A DNA stretch of 64,000 nt from Sisyra terminalis (Eukaryota > Arthropoda > Insecta > Neuroptera > Sisyridae). Below the pieces are notes generated by a model. That model saw only the letters and a list, made by a program, of their open reading frames with translations, was not told the DNA's origin and ran no database searches. The position numbers and the translations under genes were made by a program. The stretch is from contig OY292274.1 of assembly GCA_958496175.1 (NCBI GenBank), positions 4,712,001 through 4,776,000 on the forward strand. The letters run 5' to 3'. Of the stretch, positions 43,568 through 50,692 are shown in pieces. The number at the start of each line of letters is the position of its first letter. The stretch's first letter is position 1.

Positions 43568-46500
43568 ATTACATGATATAACATATTAATTGTTACATTA
43601 AAAACATTACATGTACTGTTGAAGGGGGACTTGAAGATTTTATAGTTCTATTTAGTTTCAGTCTCATCTTAGCATTGAAAAAATGCTTCTAAAAATAGTC
43701 AATGGAAATATAATTCAAAAATTGAAATACTTTTTACATGAAAAAAAAATATTAGAATTTCAAAACCTAAATAAACTTTCACTTCGACAAATTTCATTAA
43801 TGGACAAAACAACGTTTAAGATATTATTTATCACCCTATTATAGAATATATAAAACTATTATCATTGTAATCAATATAAAAAAGTATAAACACATCTAAG
43901 ATAATTACGCACATTGTATATTGGTATATACTATAAGTAATAACCTTGAAAATTCCGTAATGTTGAATACAATAATATCTAACTGAATTCATTCATCGAT
44001 ATTGAAATTTCTAGCCTAATTCATATAAACACATTCTTTTATATTTGAACCATTATAAAATAGAAAAATACAAAACTCAAACTTGCAAATAATTTTAATT
44101 TTGAGAATTTTAAACAAATATAACATTTGTAATATCAGCATTATGTTTATAATTAATAGTTATGCAAACTAATTTATCAAAAACCAAGGTTAATTTTTTT
44201 TTAATCTGTTACAATTCTTAATAGCAATTCTAAGACTATCACCGCATTACATTCAAGAATTTTTCTGTAAATATTTACTTTTTCAAATTATTCAAGAAAT
44301 GCAAATATTCCAAGAAATATATTCTGATTCTGCTAATTCTAGAGGACTCTCTTACGAGTTCCTCGACACTATTTCTAGTTTCAATCGGTCAGACCTGCCT
44401 TCCGAAATGTATCCCAACAGGCTGCCAATTGATTCGATAGCATTTTATTGTAATTCTTGCAGATTTTATGATCTTTTATGATAAGATTCTATGGCAAGAA
44501 GAGATGTTGGCTGGAGAGATTGCACTCTAAGAAAAGAAAAAAAAAAGGTCATTGCAAAAGGTACCAAAGATACCAAAAATTAGATCTCTGGACTAGGTTG
44601 ATCTTAATGACCAGGGCCTCGCCGAGGATAGGCAACATTTGGCAAAAAAAAAGAGGTCAATCATTCGAAAAACTGAATTTGTCGTTAGAAAACCCATTAA
44701 TGACCAATTTGATTACAGATTCTGTTCGGTTTGTTGAATATCACAATCTTTTGATTGTAAATTCCAAAGTTCGTCAAAGTTCAAATCGCTGAAATTTTTA
44801 AGTCATCTACCTTTTTAATAAGATTTTCATCAATTCAGAATAACAAATTAACTTGTGAAAGTAACTGTACTGGTCTATAGAACTGTCAGAAAAAAGTATC
44901 AAAGATACTGTATCTTGGTTCCTTCATTTTTGGCAAAAGTAACTAGTATCTTAGATACTTTTTAAAAGCAACTGTATCTTGTAACTTAAGAAATATCTTA
45001 GATACCTAGAGATTGTATAGAGAGATTAATTTTCATTAATTCCAAAAAATTAAATATATATCACATTATAAATTTTCTACCGTTTTTTTAAGTTTTGTTA
45101 TGTTTACAGGGTTTTAAACATACCTACTTTCCTATCCTAAATTAATAAAGATAAGACATAGATTATCTAATTACCTAACGACCTAATATACGTTACGATT
45201 CTTGATAACTTAGTAACTTATCTAGTATCTAGATACCTTCCCAAAGTATCTACGGTAACTCTGCTTATAAAATACGCCTGATAATAACCAATCATGTAAT
45301 ACTGCTTTATTTAATCCCCAAATTTTACAACTAACTTTGAAACACTAGCATTGTCAATATTATCTTGCTTATAGACTCGTAACCATGGTAACACATAAAG
45401 CGAAAGCTCACAATTTTGCAAGTATTAGGCGGCGTTGAAATGTGAGCACCGAATATTTTCGTAAGCTTTTAAAGATTTACATCAGAGGTTCCCAAACGTT
45501 TCGGTTTTTGGAACCCTTAATGTATTAAAACATTTTTACGGCGTCGCATATCAATATAATCTATTTCATGTAACTATTCTAATCGTAGCGGAGACGCCCC
45601 TTTGATCAAATTTGAGTTCTATTTGGAAAATAAACGCTTTTAGCGACTCTATGGTTCATAAAAATCCGTAATCGAAAAATATCGAGAAATTGCTCGATAC
45701 GAGGATAAAAACCCAACAAAACGTAACAACGTCCTGTTTTGTATAGCAGAATTTTCACGTTCTACAGCACCGGGGCGCACATTTTGGGAGAGACTGATTT
45801 ACATGAAATATTACCATTTTTTTAAAATATTTTAATGGTAAAAATTAAAAATGAAACGCTTTCGGTCATAGATTTGTCTGGGTCTTAGAATTTAAGAAGT
45901 TGAATTCATATTTCACCTCTGTTGTTTATATTCTTGGTTTAGAAAATAATAGGGTTACGGGGGGGGGGGTAAAATTTTAAAGAATCATTTGAAATTTCGG
46001 TTAAATAAGCAAACATACTTTCAAAATATACCTAACAAATTACCAGGCAATGTTGGGAAATTACTACATGAATAATGTAGAAAATCAAAATTTAATTTAA
46101 GCCTACTGGTGGCCGAGTGGTCTATGTAACCGCTCCAAAACTGGTGAATTCGATCTTCGTATCGAGCAAATTTTCAATATTTCTCGATTAAAGATTTTAT
46201 TAACCCTAGAGTCGCTAAAGATCTTAGTAGTTATAAGACGGCGATAAATTACAATTAAAAAAGAAAAAAGAAAGTGTTTTTACAAGTGGGAGAATTCATT
46301 TTTCATAAGGTGTCAATTAAAAATTGACCACCAGTTTTATTAATTAAAATATTATTAATTGACATTTAGATAAACTTTTCTAGACTTCTTTTATAAAACT
46401 TTTCCATCATCTTTACGGGATAAGAAACTTCGATTTGCGTTTGTTTTTTTTTTCATAGGCTGCTTTGTAAAATTAAATACAGAAAAAATACTTGCTACAA

Positions 46501-49500
46501 ATGAAATAAATATACGTCATTTTTACACCTAGGTGCGTAGAAGTTGCGGCTAAACAATCAGCAGCAACTGTAATTTTTATAATTTTTTAAGTACACTGTT
46601 GTGAACGGGTGTAGGTTTAATTTCCATAAGATGTAAATGAAATGTTTCTCTCTAAATAAAACTCAGCCAATTAATAGTACTGGCGGTATATTTTTAATTT
46701 GCATCTTATAAAAAAGGAATTCCCCCACTTGTAAAAATACTGAAGAACTAGAATTTGATTATCTACATTAGTCTGATTTCGAAAAAAATGATGATTTTTT
46801 TTTCTTAATTATATCAAAAATATTGTTAGGAATGACAAAAAAAAAATCCTGTGAAAGTTAAAGCTCTTAATATTAATATTAAAAGGTGTCGCATCGCAAA
46901 TTTCGATTTTCCATTTAAATAACATGGGAACAATATTCTCTTGCACTTTGGAATTTTATAGCTCACGTTGGTGACAATATTTCGGAATGACCAAGGTATA
47001 TTCTTGTAGAAAATTAAACGATCTACAAAAAAAGGTCTCTTGCAAGTTTTTGATATATTTATTCTTTGAAAAGTTATTCGAGGTCAAAGTTGAACTAAAG
47101 AGAAATTTTAATATTTTTTCAATTTTTTGACGCAACCATCAATTTTATAAGAAAATTTTATGGGACATTTTTTGTAGAGCACTTTTTTTTCTATAACTTA
47201 TCTCTATAAAAGTTTTCGATATTTTTCACGGGTCCTAAGTTATTTGCATTAAACTGAAAATATTCGTAATTTTATTGTCTTAAATTAATAATATTCCCTG
47301 AATTATATTTTTAAGATAAAATTTTTTATATTTATTATAATTAAATAACTTAGAACCTGTGAAAAATACCAAACACTTTTATAAAGATAAATTATAGAAA
47401 AAAAAGTGCTCTACAAAAATGTCCTATAAAATTTTCTCATAAAATTGATGGTTGCATCAAAAAATTGAAAAAAATATTAAAATTTCTCTTTAGTTCAACT
47501 TTGATCTCGAATAATTGTTGAAGGAACAAATATATCAAAAACTTGTAAAACCACCTTTTTTGTAGATCGTTCAATTTTCTACAAGAATATACCTTGGTCA
47601 TTCCGAAATATTGTCACCAACGTGAACTATAAAATTCCAAAGTGCAAGAGAATATTGTTCCCATGTTATTTAAATGGAAAATCGAAATTTGTGCTGCGGC
47701 ACCTCTTAATATTAAGAGCTTAAACTTTCACAGGATTTTTTTTTGTCATTCCTAACAATATTTTCGATATAATTTTAAAAAAATTATCATTTTTTTTTTT
47801 GAAGCAGTCTAATCTACATTATTTATTTACTAATTTTGCAGCCAAAATTTAAACTGTTAGTTTTCAACGAGTCGAAATTTCGAAAAATTGATAAATTTGG
47901 AAAATTACTTGTGTTCATTTATATTTATCTAAAAAAAACGCCAGATATTTGATCGGTTAATTTGTAGGCTATAGTCAAATAATTCAAAATTCGAACCTTA
48001 TTGAAACTTGATTTACAGTGTTACGTATACACATGAGAACGTCTAATTAAGCGTTTATCAAAGCGTTGGGTAAATCCCAACAAATATAAAAACGTTTTGA
48101 ATACAAATGTTTTACGGAGTTTCGTAAAATGTAATTTGATAAATCAAAGCAAAATTAACTTCCCCTAATAATTAACGTTAATCGTAACGTTTTAAATACA
48201 CTATCAATAAATTGAAATTTATTGTCTATCAATATAATATGTAGTTTCAGCAATACAGCAATTAAATAAAACATGATTTTTTTGAAATGAAAAGTTTTGT
48301 AACCTCACAAATATTTAGAATTCCTAAAATTACACAACAGTTTACATGAAAAATAAAAACATTAGATGGAATTTTTCCATTTAAAATTAGAGGCCTAAAA
48401 AAATTCTTTTTTAAAGCTTCCTACTAAAATGGCCTAAAATGTTGTTATCATTCTTATGATTGTAATCATTTTTAACCTTTGTAATGTATGTAAGATCAAC
48501 AAAATTTATAATAGCGAATATACTTTTATGGTTTTGGCTATGTAAGTTGAATTAAAAAATATATATATATATATCAACAATGATTAGAAGACGAATGTCG
48601 CCAATAAGTTATCTATTTTAAAATTAGTTAAAAAGGATATGAAACCATCAAAGTTAATGTGCGGATGTTTTTGATAAATCTTTTTACTTATTTTTCACAA
48701 ACAATAAAACGGCGATAACGGTACGGTATTTGAAAAATTTATCATTTTTATTTTTAACAAATTAATATTTTCATAATTTACAATATTATCATATCTATAA
48801 GTGCATTGGATTGTTTACATTTCCAATAACTGAATGAATGTTTTTTTTTTATTGTAACGGCTTTTAAATTTCTAAAAATTGTAAAACAGATTTTGATTAG
48901 TTTACCAAATATATGAAAGTTTTTTTTGCGGCTGAAAAATATATGTTTTTGTGTATAATAAGTTACTAAAAAAAATAAAAATTTGTTCTAGTTTTGTTCA
49001 ATTTTATTTTTGAAGGTTGAGAATGAGAAATGTATTGTAAAATGTAATACTTAAGACAGACAACTCGAAGACTGATGTAGGTCAAAATTGTCTCTCAAAG
49101 AAAATCTCACATAGTAACAATGGCTATGAAAATGCTGTTACAGACTTAATAATCGTAATTGTCTAGGATAAATATTATAAACAAACGAATTCACTGAGCT
49201 TTTTCATATATTTTCGGCCTAGAGCATAAAACTGTCAAAACAAGTGTCGTATATGCAGCCGTGTTGCAATGCTGCAAAAGGTGCACTATTTTCCCATTGA
49301 AAATCATGTGAAGCAATGAAAAGTTGAATTTAAAGAATTTGTGAAGGTTTATGAATTGATTTGCAACCACAAATAGGTTTCGTCTAGGCCCAATATTTAC
49401 TATTTTGTTGTTATCATCACTTGAATTGTGTGAGAAAGGCGCAAACATGACAAATTGATGTATACGAGATACGCATCAGAAGAAAATTTAATCATTGAGT

Positions 49501-49750
49501 AATAGTTTAAGAGAAAATATGCGATTTTCTTGCGAATTGAATTCGATTTTCTTTTCGGAATTCAAAACAAATAAGTTTGGTTCGGCGAAAATGACAAAGA
49601 CCCAGACATTTCATACCCAGAGAACACATCGAAAGTTTTTTGGAAAAGTTGGAGTGTAAAAGTAAACCATCACAAACTTACCAAGGCGAAGAAGTTTGTA
49701 TGACAATCCTCTAAACTAGCTCCGTTTGTCTGATGGTTCGGATGCGTCAT
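4426..49750 (-). CDS. MED13: Mediator complex subunit 13 (skuld homologue), complete, 12 coding exons
   Basis: MED13 links the Cdk8/cyclin C/MED12 kinase module to core Mediator and tunes RNA polymerase II transcription in the nucleus. Coding exons on the minus strand, in order: 49750-49682, 27673-27334, 15516-15429, 15372-15289, 15200-15052, 14985-14532, 12023-11874, 11234-10481, 9825-7735, 7677-7033, 6971-5767, 4558-4426. They sum to 6162 nt, exactly 2054 codons, and every junction is in phase. The 2053-residue product compares with 2174 in human. It shows the Med13 N-terminal domain (about 1-395), a low-complexity acidic and proline-rich middle with MFPTPPSLE near residue 821, the MID-like region with [10 protein letters not shown] near 1008 and [13 protein letters not shown] near 1072, and the PIWI-like C-terminal domain with [18 protein letters not shown] and [13 protein letters not shown]. 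Several donors are weak (GTTGGT twice, GTTTGT once) but are fixed by phase and homology. It is divergent from mRpL50. Confidence 0.96.
4637..5474. repeat. Long foldback transposon, TAGAGTGGTCC termini, copy 1
   Basis: The 838-bp element sits in the last MED13 intron. Its ends are TAGAGTGGTCC and GGACCACTCTA, and the two halves are inverted copies over hundreds of bases. It is flanked by ATACATAA and ATACATAT, a 7/8 match to an 8-bp target duplication. A second copy lies at 62035-62859 in GLE1. No coding capacity is visible. The 8-bp duplication fits hAT, P or Merlin superfamilies, and I cannot choose between them. Confidence 0.9.
5767..6971 (-). CDS. MED13: MED13 coding exon 11 (PIWI-like C-terminal domain)
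   Basis: This exon encodes residues 1609-2010. It begins [20 protein letters not shown] after a TTTTTTTAG acceptor and ends VLR at a GTAAGA donor. It holds the most conserved MED13 blocks, including [51 protein letters not shown] and HILVFPTS. Confidence 0.95.
7033..7677 (-). CDS. MED13: MED13 coding exon 10
   Basis: This exon encodes residues 1394-1608, starting [10 protein letters not shown] and ending FLKKKD at a GTAAGT donor. It includes a Ser/Gly/Asn-rich linker, then [29 protein letters not shown] and SLTGFGTA, which match the region before the C-terminal domain. The intron before it (7678-7734) is only 57 nt with a GTTTGT donor. Confidence 0.94.
7735..9825 (-). CDS. MED13: MED13 coding exon 9 (middle and MID-like region)
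   Basis: This is the largest exon, encoding residues 697-1393 after a TTTTTTTTAG acceptor. It carries [87 protein letters not shown] and [12 protein letters not shown], in the order seen in other MED13 proteins. It ends KLYAQ. A reading of GTTTGT as coding would run into intron stops. Confidence 0.95.
10111..10338. mobile_element. Pogo-like MITE, copy 1 (MED13 intron 8)
   Basis: The 228-bp element has termini CAGTATAATCTCACTAATCC and the inverse, flanked by TA on both sides as expected of the Tc1/mariner-pogo group. The internal CCGGATTATTGGA-type repeats are also inverted. A related 217-bp copy sits at 63518-63734. Confidence 0.85.
10481..11234 (-). CDS. MED13: MED13 coding exon 8 (low-complexity linker)
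   Basis: This exon encodes residues 445-696. It opens [15 protein letters not shown], continues through a Pro/Ser/Thr/Asn-rich region, then [40 protein letters not shown] and [14 protein letters not shown] before a GTAAGT donor. The low-complexity part agrees with the disordered middle of MED13. Confidence 0.92.
11874..12023 (-). CDS. MED13: MED13 coding exon 7 (less certain boundaries)
   Basis: This exon encodes about residues 395-445, read as [20 protein letters not shown], then [10 protein letters not shown] and SCASASAD. It was placed because the acceptor TTTTCAG and donor GTTGGT give exactly the phases needed by exons 6 and 8, and PFHRRSPP resembles the PFHHR segment of other MED13 proteins. 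The upstream acceptor at about 12058 would bring an in-frame stop. The polypyrimidine tract is weak. Confidence 0.75.
12740..13925. repeat. Long foldback element in MED13 intron 6
   Basis: The left arm (about 12740-13280) and right arm (about 13455-13925) are inverted copies. For example, the block around TAGTACTAAAATTTAAA at 12775 reappears inverted near 13890, and the block around CTAAGGTGACT near 13258 reappears inverted near 13470. There is about 175 bp of unpaired centre. No coding potential is seen, and termini and target duplication were not resolved. Confidence 0.8.
14532..14985 (-). CDS. MED13: MED13 coding exon 6 (N-terminal domain)
   Basis: This exon encodes residues 244-395, reading [53 protein letters not shown] and [15 protein letters not shown], all characteristic of the MED13 N-terminal domain. 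It is shorter than in vertebrates. The TPPTSPEEV-type segment that forms the Fbw7 degron in human MED13 is not evident here. Confidence 0.95.
15052..15200 (-). CDS. MED13: MED13 coding exon 5
   Basis: This exon encodes residues 194-244, read [20 protein letters not shown], then [20 protein letters not shown]. It matches the FFLHGDSNVCTSVE segment of vertebrate MED13 and is bounded by GAAATTTCAG and GTAATA. Confidence 0.94.
15289..15372 (-). CDS. MED13: MED13 coding exon 4
   Basis: This is an 84-bp exon encoding residues 166-194: [20 protein letters not shown] and then a short Ser-rich tail. The donor is the unusual GTTGGT. Phase and homology on both sides support it. Confidence 0.93.
15429..15516 (-). 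CDS. MED13: MED13 coding exon 3
   Basis: This is an 88-bp exon encoding residues 137-166, reading [20 protein letters not shown] and then NLIER. It corresponds to the [20 protein letters not shown] block of vertebrate MED13. The 11.8-kb intron 2 lies on its upstream side. Confidence 0.95.
16561..16994. mobile_element. MITE with about 67-bp inverted termini
   Basis: The ends GGAGGTATTCCAATC and the inverse GATTGGAATACCTCC extend inward through GTTAAGATGTGGCGCCGCCA to give about 67 bp of paired termini, with few mismatches. The centre is AT-rich. Part of the same terminus appears at 29333-29463. The superfamily is not determined. Confidence 0.85.
18632..20507. mobile_element. 1.9-kb terminal-inverted-repeat transposon, degenerate
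   Basis: The termini TAGCCGATTAAGCATTTG and TAGGCGATTAAGCATTTG are inverted, and pairing continues for about 200 bp on each side, including GGGATCTTACC and the CCTTATAGTTACGG block. Flanking 8-mers do not match, so the target duplication is lost or the ends are misplaced by me. The interior holds a decayed minus-strand ORF. Confidence 0.85.
19144..19920 (-). pseudogene. Decayed transposon ORF, family not recognised
   Basis: Minus-strand fragments in several frames read like protein: [77 protein letters not shown], and finally [19 protein letters not shown] followed by a stop. Frame breaks and stops interrupt it throughout. It lies inside the TIR element at 18632-20507, so a decayed transposase is the natural guess, but I cannot name the family. 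Confidence 0.55.
20947..22731 (-). mobile_element. Non-autonomous Helitron-type element
   Basis: Read on the minus strand it starts with CTAGCTGATCCCCGCGACTT, a common insect Helitron terminus, and runs to the AT-rich end near 20947. It shares long blocks with 35928-37507, for example AACGGAACAACCGAAT and the GGATTATTTGGTTCACGGTA block. No intact ORF is present. The far boundary is approximate. Confidence 0.75.
23110..23420. promoter_or_regulatory. CpG-rich island in MED13 intron 2, candidate alternative promoter
   Basis: Within very AT-rich DNA, this segment contains dense CpG (for example the stretch GAACGCGCGCGGCGGCGGCG at 23235). A 93-codon minus-strand reading frame crosses it, but without an ATG-led conserved product. 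Its position in the MED13 intron suggests an alternative promoter or untranslated first exon. This is inference from composition alone. Confidence 0.4.
24199..25992 (-). mobile_element. Helitron with helicase remnant
   Basis: On the minus strand the element starts CTAGCTGACCCGCAAACTTC (25992 downward) and ends near GAGATTTTTATATATAAGA (24199). This pair of termini is typical of insect Helitrons. It contains a Pif1-like helicase remnant in the same orientation, which confirms the superfamily. Confidence 0.85.
24640..25400 (-). pseudogene. Decayed Helitron Pif1-like helicase, C-terminal part
   Basis: Minus-strand fragments in order are [20 protein letters not shown], then [62 protein letters not shown] and SINKLQ. 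They follow the order of the C-terminal half of Helitron-encoded Pif1-like helicases, including the segment before the INKAQGQS motif. Stops and frameshifts occur throughout, so it is dead. Confidence 0.8.
27334..27673 (-). CDS. MED13: MED13 coding exon 2
   Basis: This exon encodes residues 24-137, opening [15 protein letters not shown] and including [20 protein letters not shown] and [17 protein letters not shown], hallmark MED13 N-terminal sequence. Between VWRR and KELWIFW there is an insertion of about 50 residues rich in Pro, Gly and Gln, longer than in human. It is bounded by TTTTTTGCAG and GTGAGT. Confidence 0.96.
28688..28877. mobile_element. MITE 1 at a repeatedly hit target, 8-bp duplication
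   Basis: The 190-bp hairpin element starts CACGGACTG and ends CTCGTG, with inner arms such as GGATAATTGTGGAATAGCT that pair well. It is flanked by GTCCTAGA at 28680-28687 and 28878-28885, an exact 8-bp target duplication, as made by hAT-type transposases. Confidence 0.8.
28887..29060. mobile_element. hAT-like MITE 2, 8-bp duplication
   Basis: The 174-bp element has ends CAGTAGTTCTTAACC and GGTTAAGAACCACTA, which resemble hAT termini. It is flanked by TCCTAGAC at 28879-28886 and 29061-29068, an exact 8-bp duplication. It abuts the preceding MITE and used the same target shifted by one base. Confidence 0.88.
29333..29463. repeat. Partial relative of the 16561-16994 MITE
   Basis: The segment begins GATGTTAAGATGTGGCGC and ends with a degenerate inverse (GACGCCACAA and onward). 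These are internal parts of the terminus of the MITE at 16561-16994. The outer ends are missing, so it is a deleted copy. Confidence 0.6.
29594..30546. mobile_element. 0.95-kb TIR element
   Basis: The ends TGTAGGGTAGGGTGGGGTTT and the inverse AAGCCCCACTCTACCCTAC are imperfect inverted repeats of about 25 bp. The interior contains a small palindrome around GGTCCACGTGGACC. No recognisable ORF is present and target duplication is unclear. Confidence 0.65.
31704..32560 (+). pseudogene. Decayed transposon-derived ORF
   Basis: Plus-strand pieces read [20 protein letters not shown], then [37 protein letters not shown] and [18 protein letters not shown]. They match, in order, an ORF that is repeated many times in aphid and other arthropod genomes (with CRHH-YEL and EFYRTEL motifs) and is presumed to come from a transposon. 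Frameshifts and stops show it is inactive. Its biochemical role is not known to me. Confidence 0.7.
33258..35816. repeat. Long foldback transposon, TAGACTGGACC termini
   Basis: The 2559-bp element has ends TAGACTGGACCAAAAAAA and the inverse TTTTTTTTGGCCCAGTCTA, and is flanked by ATGCAGGT on both sides (33250-33257, 35817-35824), a perfect 8-bp duplication. Left-arm sequence from 33258 to about 33560 is found inverted both at about 34730-34870 and at 35590-35816, so the right arm has been split or duplicated. A palindromic MITE lies inside it. Confidence 0.88.
33570..33835. repeat. Palindromic MITE inside the foldback element
   Basis: The arms 33570-33692 and 33719-33835 pair nearly perfectly. 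Examples are GACTAGAGTGAACGTGCTC against its inverse, and GATCGTACCCCTTCCACAGC against its inverse. The loop is about 26 bp. Confidence 0.85.
35928..37507 (-). mobile_element. Non-autonomous Helitron-type element
   Basis: On the minus strand it starts CTAGCTGATCCCCGCGACTT and ends with the widespread insect terminus that reads on the plus strand TTATAAAGAGGAAAGATTTG (35939), followed by a Pro-rich-free AT interior. It shares blocks with 20947-22731. A short TATC microsatellite sits at its outer end (35917-35933). Confidence 0.8.
37560..37720. promoter_or_regulatory. CpG-rich island in MED13 intron 1, candidate alternative promoter
   Basis: The segment is CpG-rich for this genome (for example GGCGCGTTTCGCACGAGTCT at 37613). 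It lies just beyond a Helitron end and is followed by about 250 bp that is nearly free of G on the plus strand. A 74-codon minus-strand frame covers it without a recognisable protein. An alternative MED13 start is possible but unproven. Confidence 0.4.
38117..38142. repeat. (TA)n microsatellite
   Basis: A run of about 12 TA units in MED13 intron 1. No other feature is attached. Confidence 0.9.
38726..40409. repeat. Foldback transposon, GGACATAGG termini, copy 1
   Basis: The 1.68-kb element has ends AAAGGACATAGGTCGATAAG and the inverse. Arms of about 700 bp pair with few mismatches around a centre near 39650. A 156-bp MITE interrupts the left arm. The centre contains the hammerhead-like CTGAGGA...GAAA repeat in opposing copies. 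No target duplication could be defined. Confidence 0.88.
38757..38912. mobile_element. 156-bp MITE nested in the foldback element
   Basis: The ends CAAGGTTTGTAAATTACAC and the inverse of CAAGGTTTATAAAATACAC form a 23-bp inverted repeat. It is flanked by an exact 9-bp duplication TAGTGAATC (38748-38756, 38913-38921) which lies inside the terminus of the host foldback element. A degenerate relative ends at 41457. Confidence 0.9.
41718..43022. repeat. Foldback transposon, GGACATAGG termini, copy 2
   Basis: The copy starts AAAAGGACATAGGTCG and ends CCTATGTCCTTT. The left arm is like that of the 38726 copy to about 42210, followed by different sequence, then opposing copies of the hammerhead-like repeat (42600-42930). 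The right arm is mostly missing. Confidence 0.82.
43530..43566. repeat. (TA)n microsatellite
   Basis: About 17 TA units in MED13 intron 1. Confidence 0.9.
46104..46190 (+). repeat. tRNA-derived SINE-like head
   Basis: TGGTGGCCGAGTGGTCTATG fits an RNA polymerase III A box of a Ser/Leu-type tRNA, and GTGAATTCGATCTTCG downstream approximates a B box. The segment does not fold into a full tRNA acceptor stem, so it is a SINE head or decayed tRNA pseudogene rather than a tRNA gene. Confidence 0.5.
46271..46743. mobile_element. MITE with about 70-bp inverted termini
   Basis: The ends GTTTTTACAAGTGGGAGAA and the inverse of ATTTTTACAAGTGGGGGAA pair for about 70 bp through AATTAAAAAT and CCGCCAGT-type blocks. 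The interior is AT-rich without ORF. Confidence 0.8.
46769..47811. repeat. Long foldback transposon, TAGTCTG termini
   Basis: The 1043-bp element begins TAGTCTGATTTCG and ends GAAGCAGTCTA. It is flanked by ATCTACAT on both sides (46761-46768, 47812-47819), a perfect 8-bp duplication. The halves pair along almost the whole length, including GGAACAATATTCTCTTGCAC with its inverse. Confidence 0.9.
49682..49750 (-). CDS. MED13: MED13 coding exon 1 with start codon
   Basis: This is a 69-bp exon of 23 codons reading [20 protein letters not shown] and then FAL, nearly the same as the start of fly skuld ([20 protein letters not shown]). It ends at a GTAAGT donor in phase 0 with exon 2. It is too short for ordinary ORF listing and was found by homology. 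It fixes the gene span at 45 kb. Confidence 0.96.
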
Positions 49751-49776
49751 GGTTGATCCATTTTCCAAATCCACAT
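49747..49776 (-). other. Upstream ORF overlapping the MED13 start codon
   Basis: Read on the minus strand: ATGTGGATTTGGAAAATGG at its start, encoding MWIWKMDQP with two in-frame ATGs and a TGA that overlaps the MED13 ATG as ATGA. A further 5-codon uORF (MNLVW) lies at 49961-49944 if transcribed. The overlap suggests termination-reinitiation or repression of MED13 translation, by analogy with known uORFs. Confidence 0.6.
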
Positions 49777-50692
49777 TTTAAACACTCAAATTGAAACAAT
49801 AAACTGAAATTTTCACAAAATCAACGTAATCATTTAGGAGGGTTTTCACCTTTCAATGGTGAATGCAAAATGGCGGATGATACAACAAGCTGGTGAAGTG
49901 AAAACGAACGATATGCGCGACTCCATTCGGACCTGGTGTTCGGCTACCAAACTAAATTCATGGCGCAAGAAATCACCTCCTGCCGCCACCAACTTGAAAT
50001 ACCCAATATATTTTATTTGCACTAGAGTATAGAAAGTAACACTTTACACAATATCCACAATTTGATTCATAATTTGCGCATTGTCCCTTTTCTCTGTACC
50101 ATTTAAAAAAAAAAAATATTTTAGGTTCTAAGAAAAACAAACGATAAAAAACATTTATGAATATTACACCCAAATATAAAAAGAAAAAACCCAATAAACT
50201 TTACGTCCTTGTCCTTGTTGCCACCAAAAGACTCATAACTGCTCAATTTTAAATTTTTGAATTGCATTTGAACGAGTTAAATAATTCCATGGATTACAAT
50301 AAAATAATTCTCATTCACCAAATTCATTTTATTAATATTTTATGACTTGATAAATAAAACACATTTAAAATTATACCGAAAGTATATTGCGAATATTGCG
50401 CAAGCCTACACCGTCGTGTACTTATTCCCACTTATCAACACTTAATGAGAAATGTCAATGTCCATTTTCTTTAAAATTATAAATGATTATTAAAATTGAA
50501 TCAAATTTACCAAAATAACATTAAAAAATATTTAAATTGTTCTTTAAATATTTCTCTATAACAATCAACAAAATGACCACGTTGTTAATGAGATCCATCA
50601 ATTCAAAAAAATTAGCCGACCTACCACATGTATGAATTTCACAAATTATAAAGTTTCTGATACTTAAGTAAAATAAATACTTATTTTTTATA
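49751..50692. promoter_or_regulatory. Divergent MED13 / mRpL50 promoter region and 5' UTRs
   Basis: The two start codons face apart with 942 bp between them. On the plus strand CAAAATGGCGG at 49866-49876 matches the YY1/Pho binding motif, which commonly lies near transcription starts. The segment 49850-49990 is locally less AT-rich. A possible short 5' UTR intron on the minus strand (donor GTGAAA near 49854, acceptor TTTCAG near 49811) is only suggestive. Precise starts are not visible. Confidence 0.6.

Larger units (their letters stand above)
27674..49681 (-). other. MED13 intron 1, 22 kb, transposon-filled
   Basis: The intron runs from the GTAAGT donor at 49681 to the TTTTTTGCAG acceptor at 27674. 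It holds most of the transposons listed separately. Stretches in which I see nothing beyond AT-rich sequence and scattered short ORFs are 27680-28600, 30550-31690, 40410-41700, 43570-46100 and 47820-49680. ORFs at 44299-44481 and 44478-44792 have no recognisable product. Confidence 0.9.

Noticed and set aside
44299..44792. Two adjacent plus-strand ORFs of 60 and 104 residues
   Set aside because: No recognisable domain, no splice logic with neighbours, located deep in MED13 intron 1.
45484..45520. CAGAGGTTCCCAAACG, like a hAT terminus
   Set aside because: No matching opposite end or target duplication could be found.
45959..45970. Run of about ten G in AT-rich DNA
   Set aside because: Isolated homopolymer, no G-quadruplex pattern of separated runs.
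46104..46190. Possible functional tRNA-Ser or tRNA-Leu gene
   Set aside because: A-box is good but acceptor stem, anticodon arm and B box are not; treated as SINE-like.
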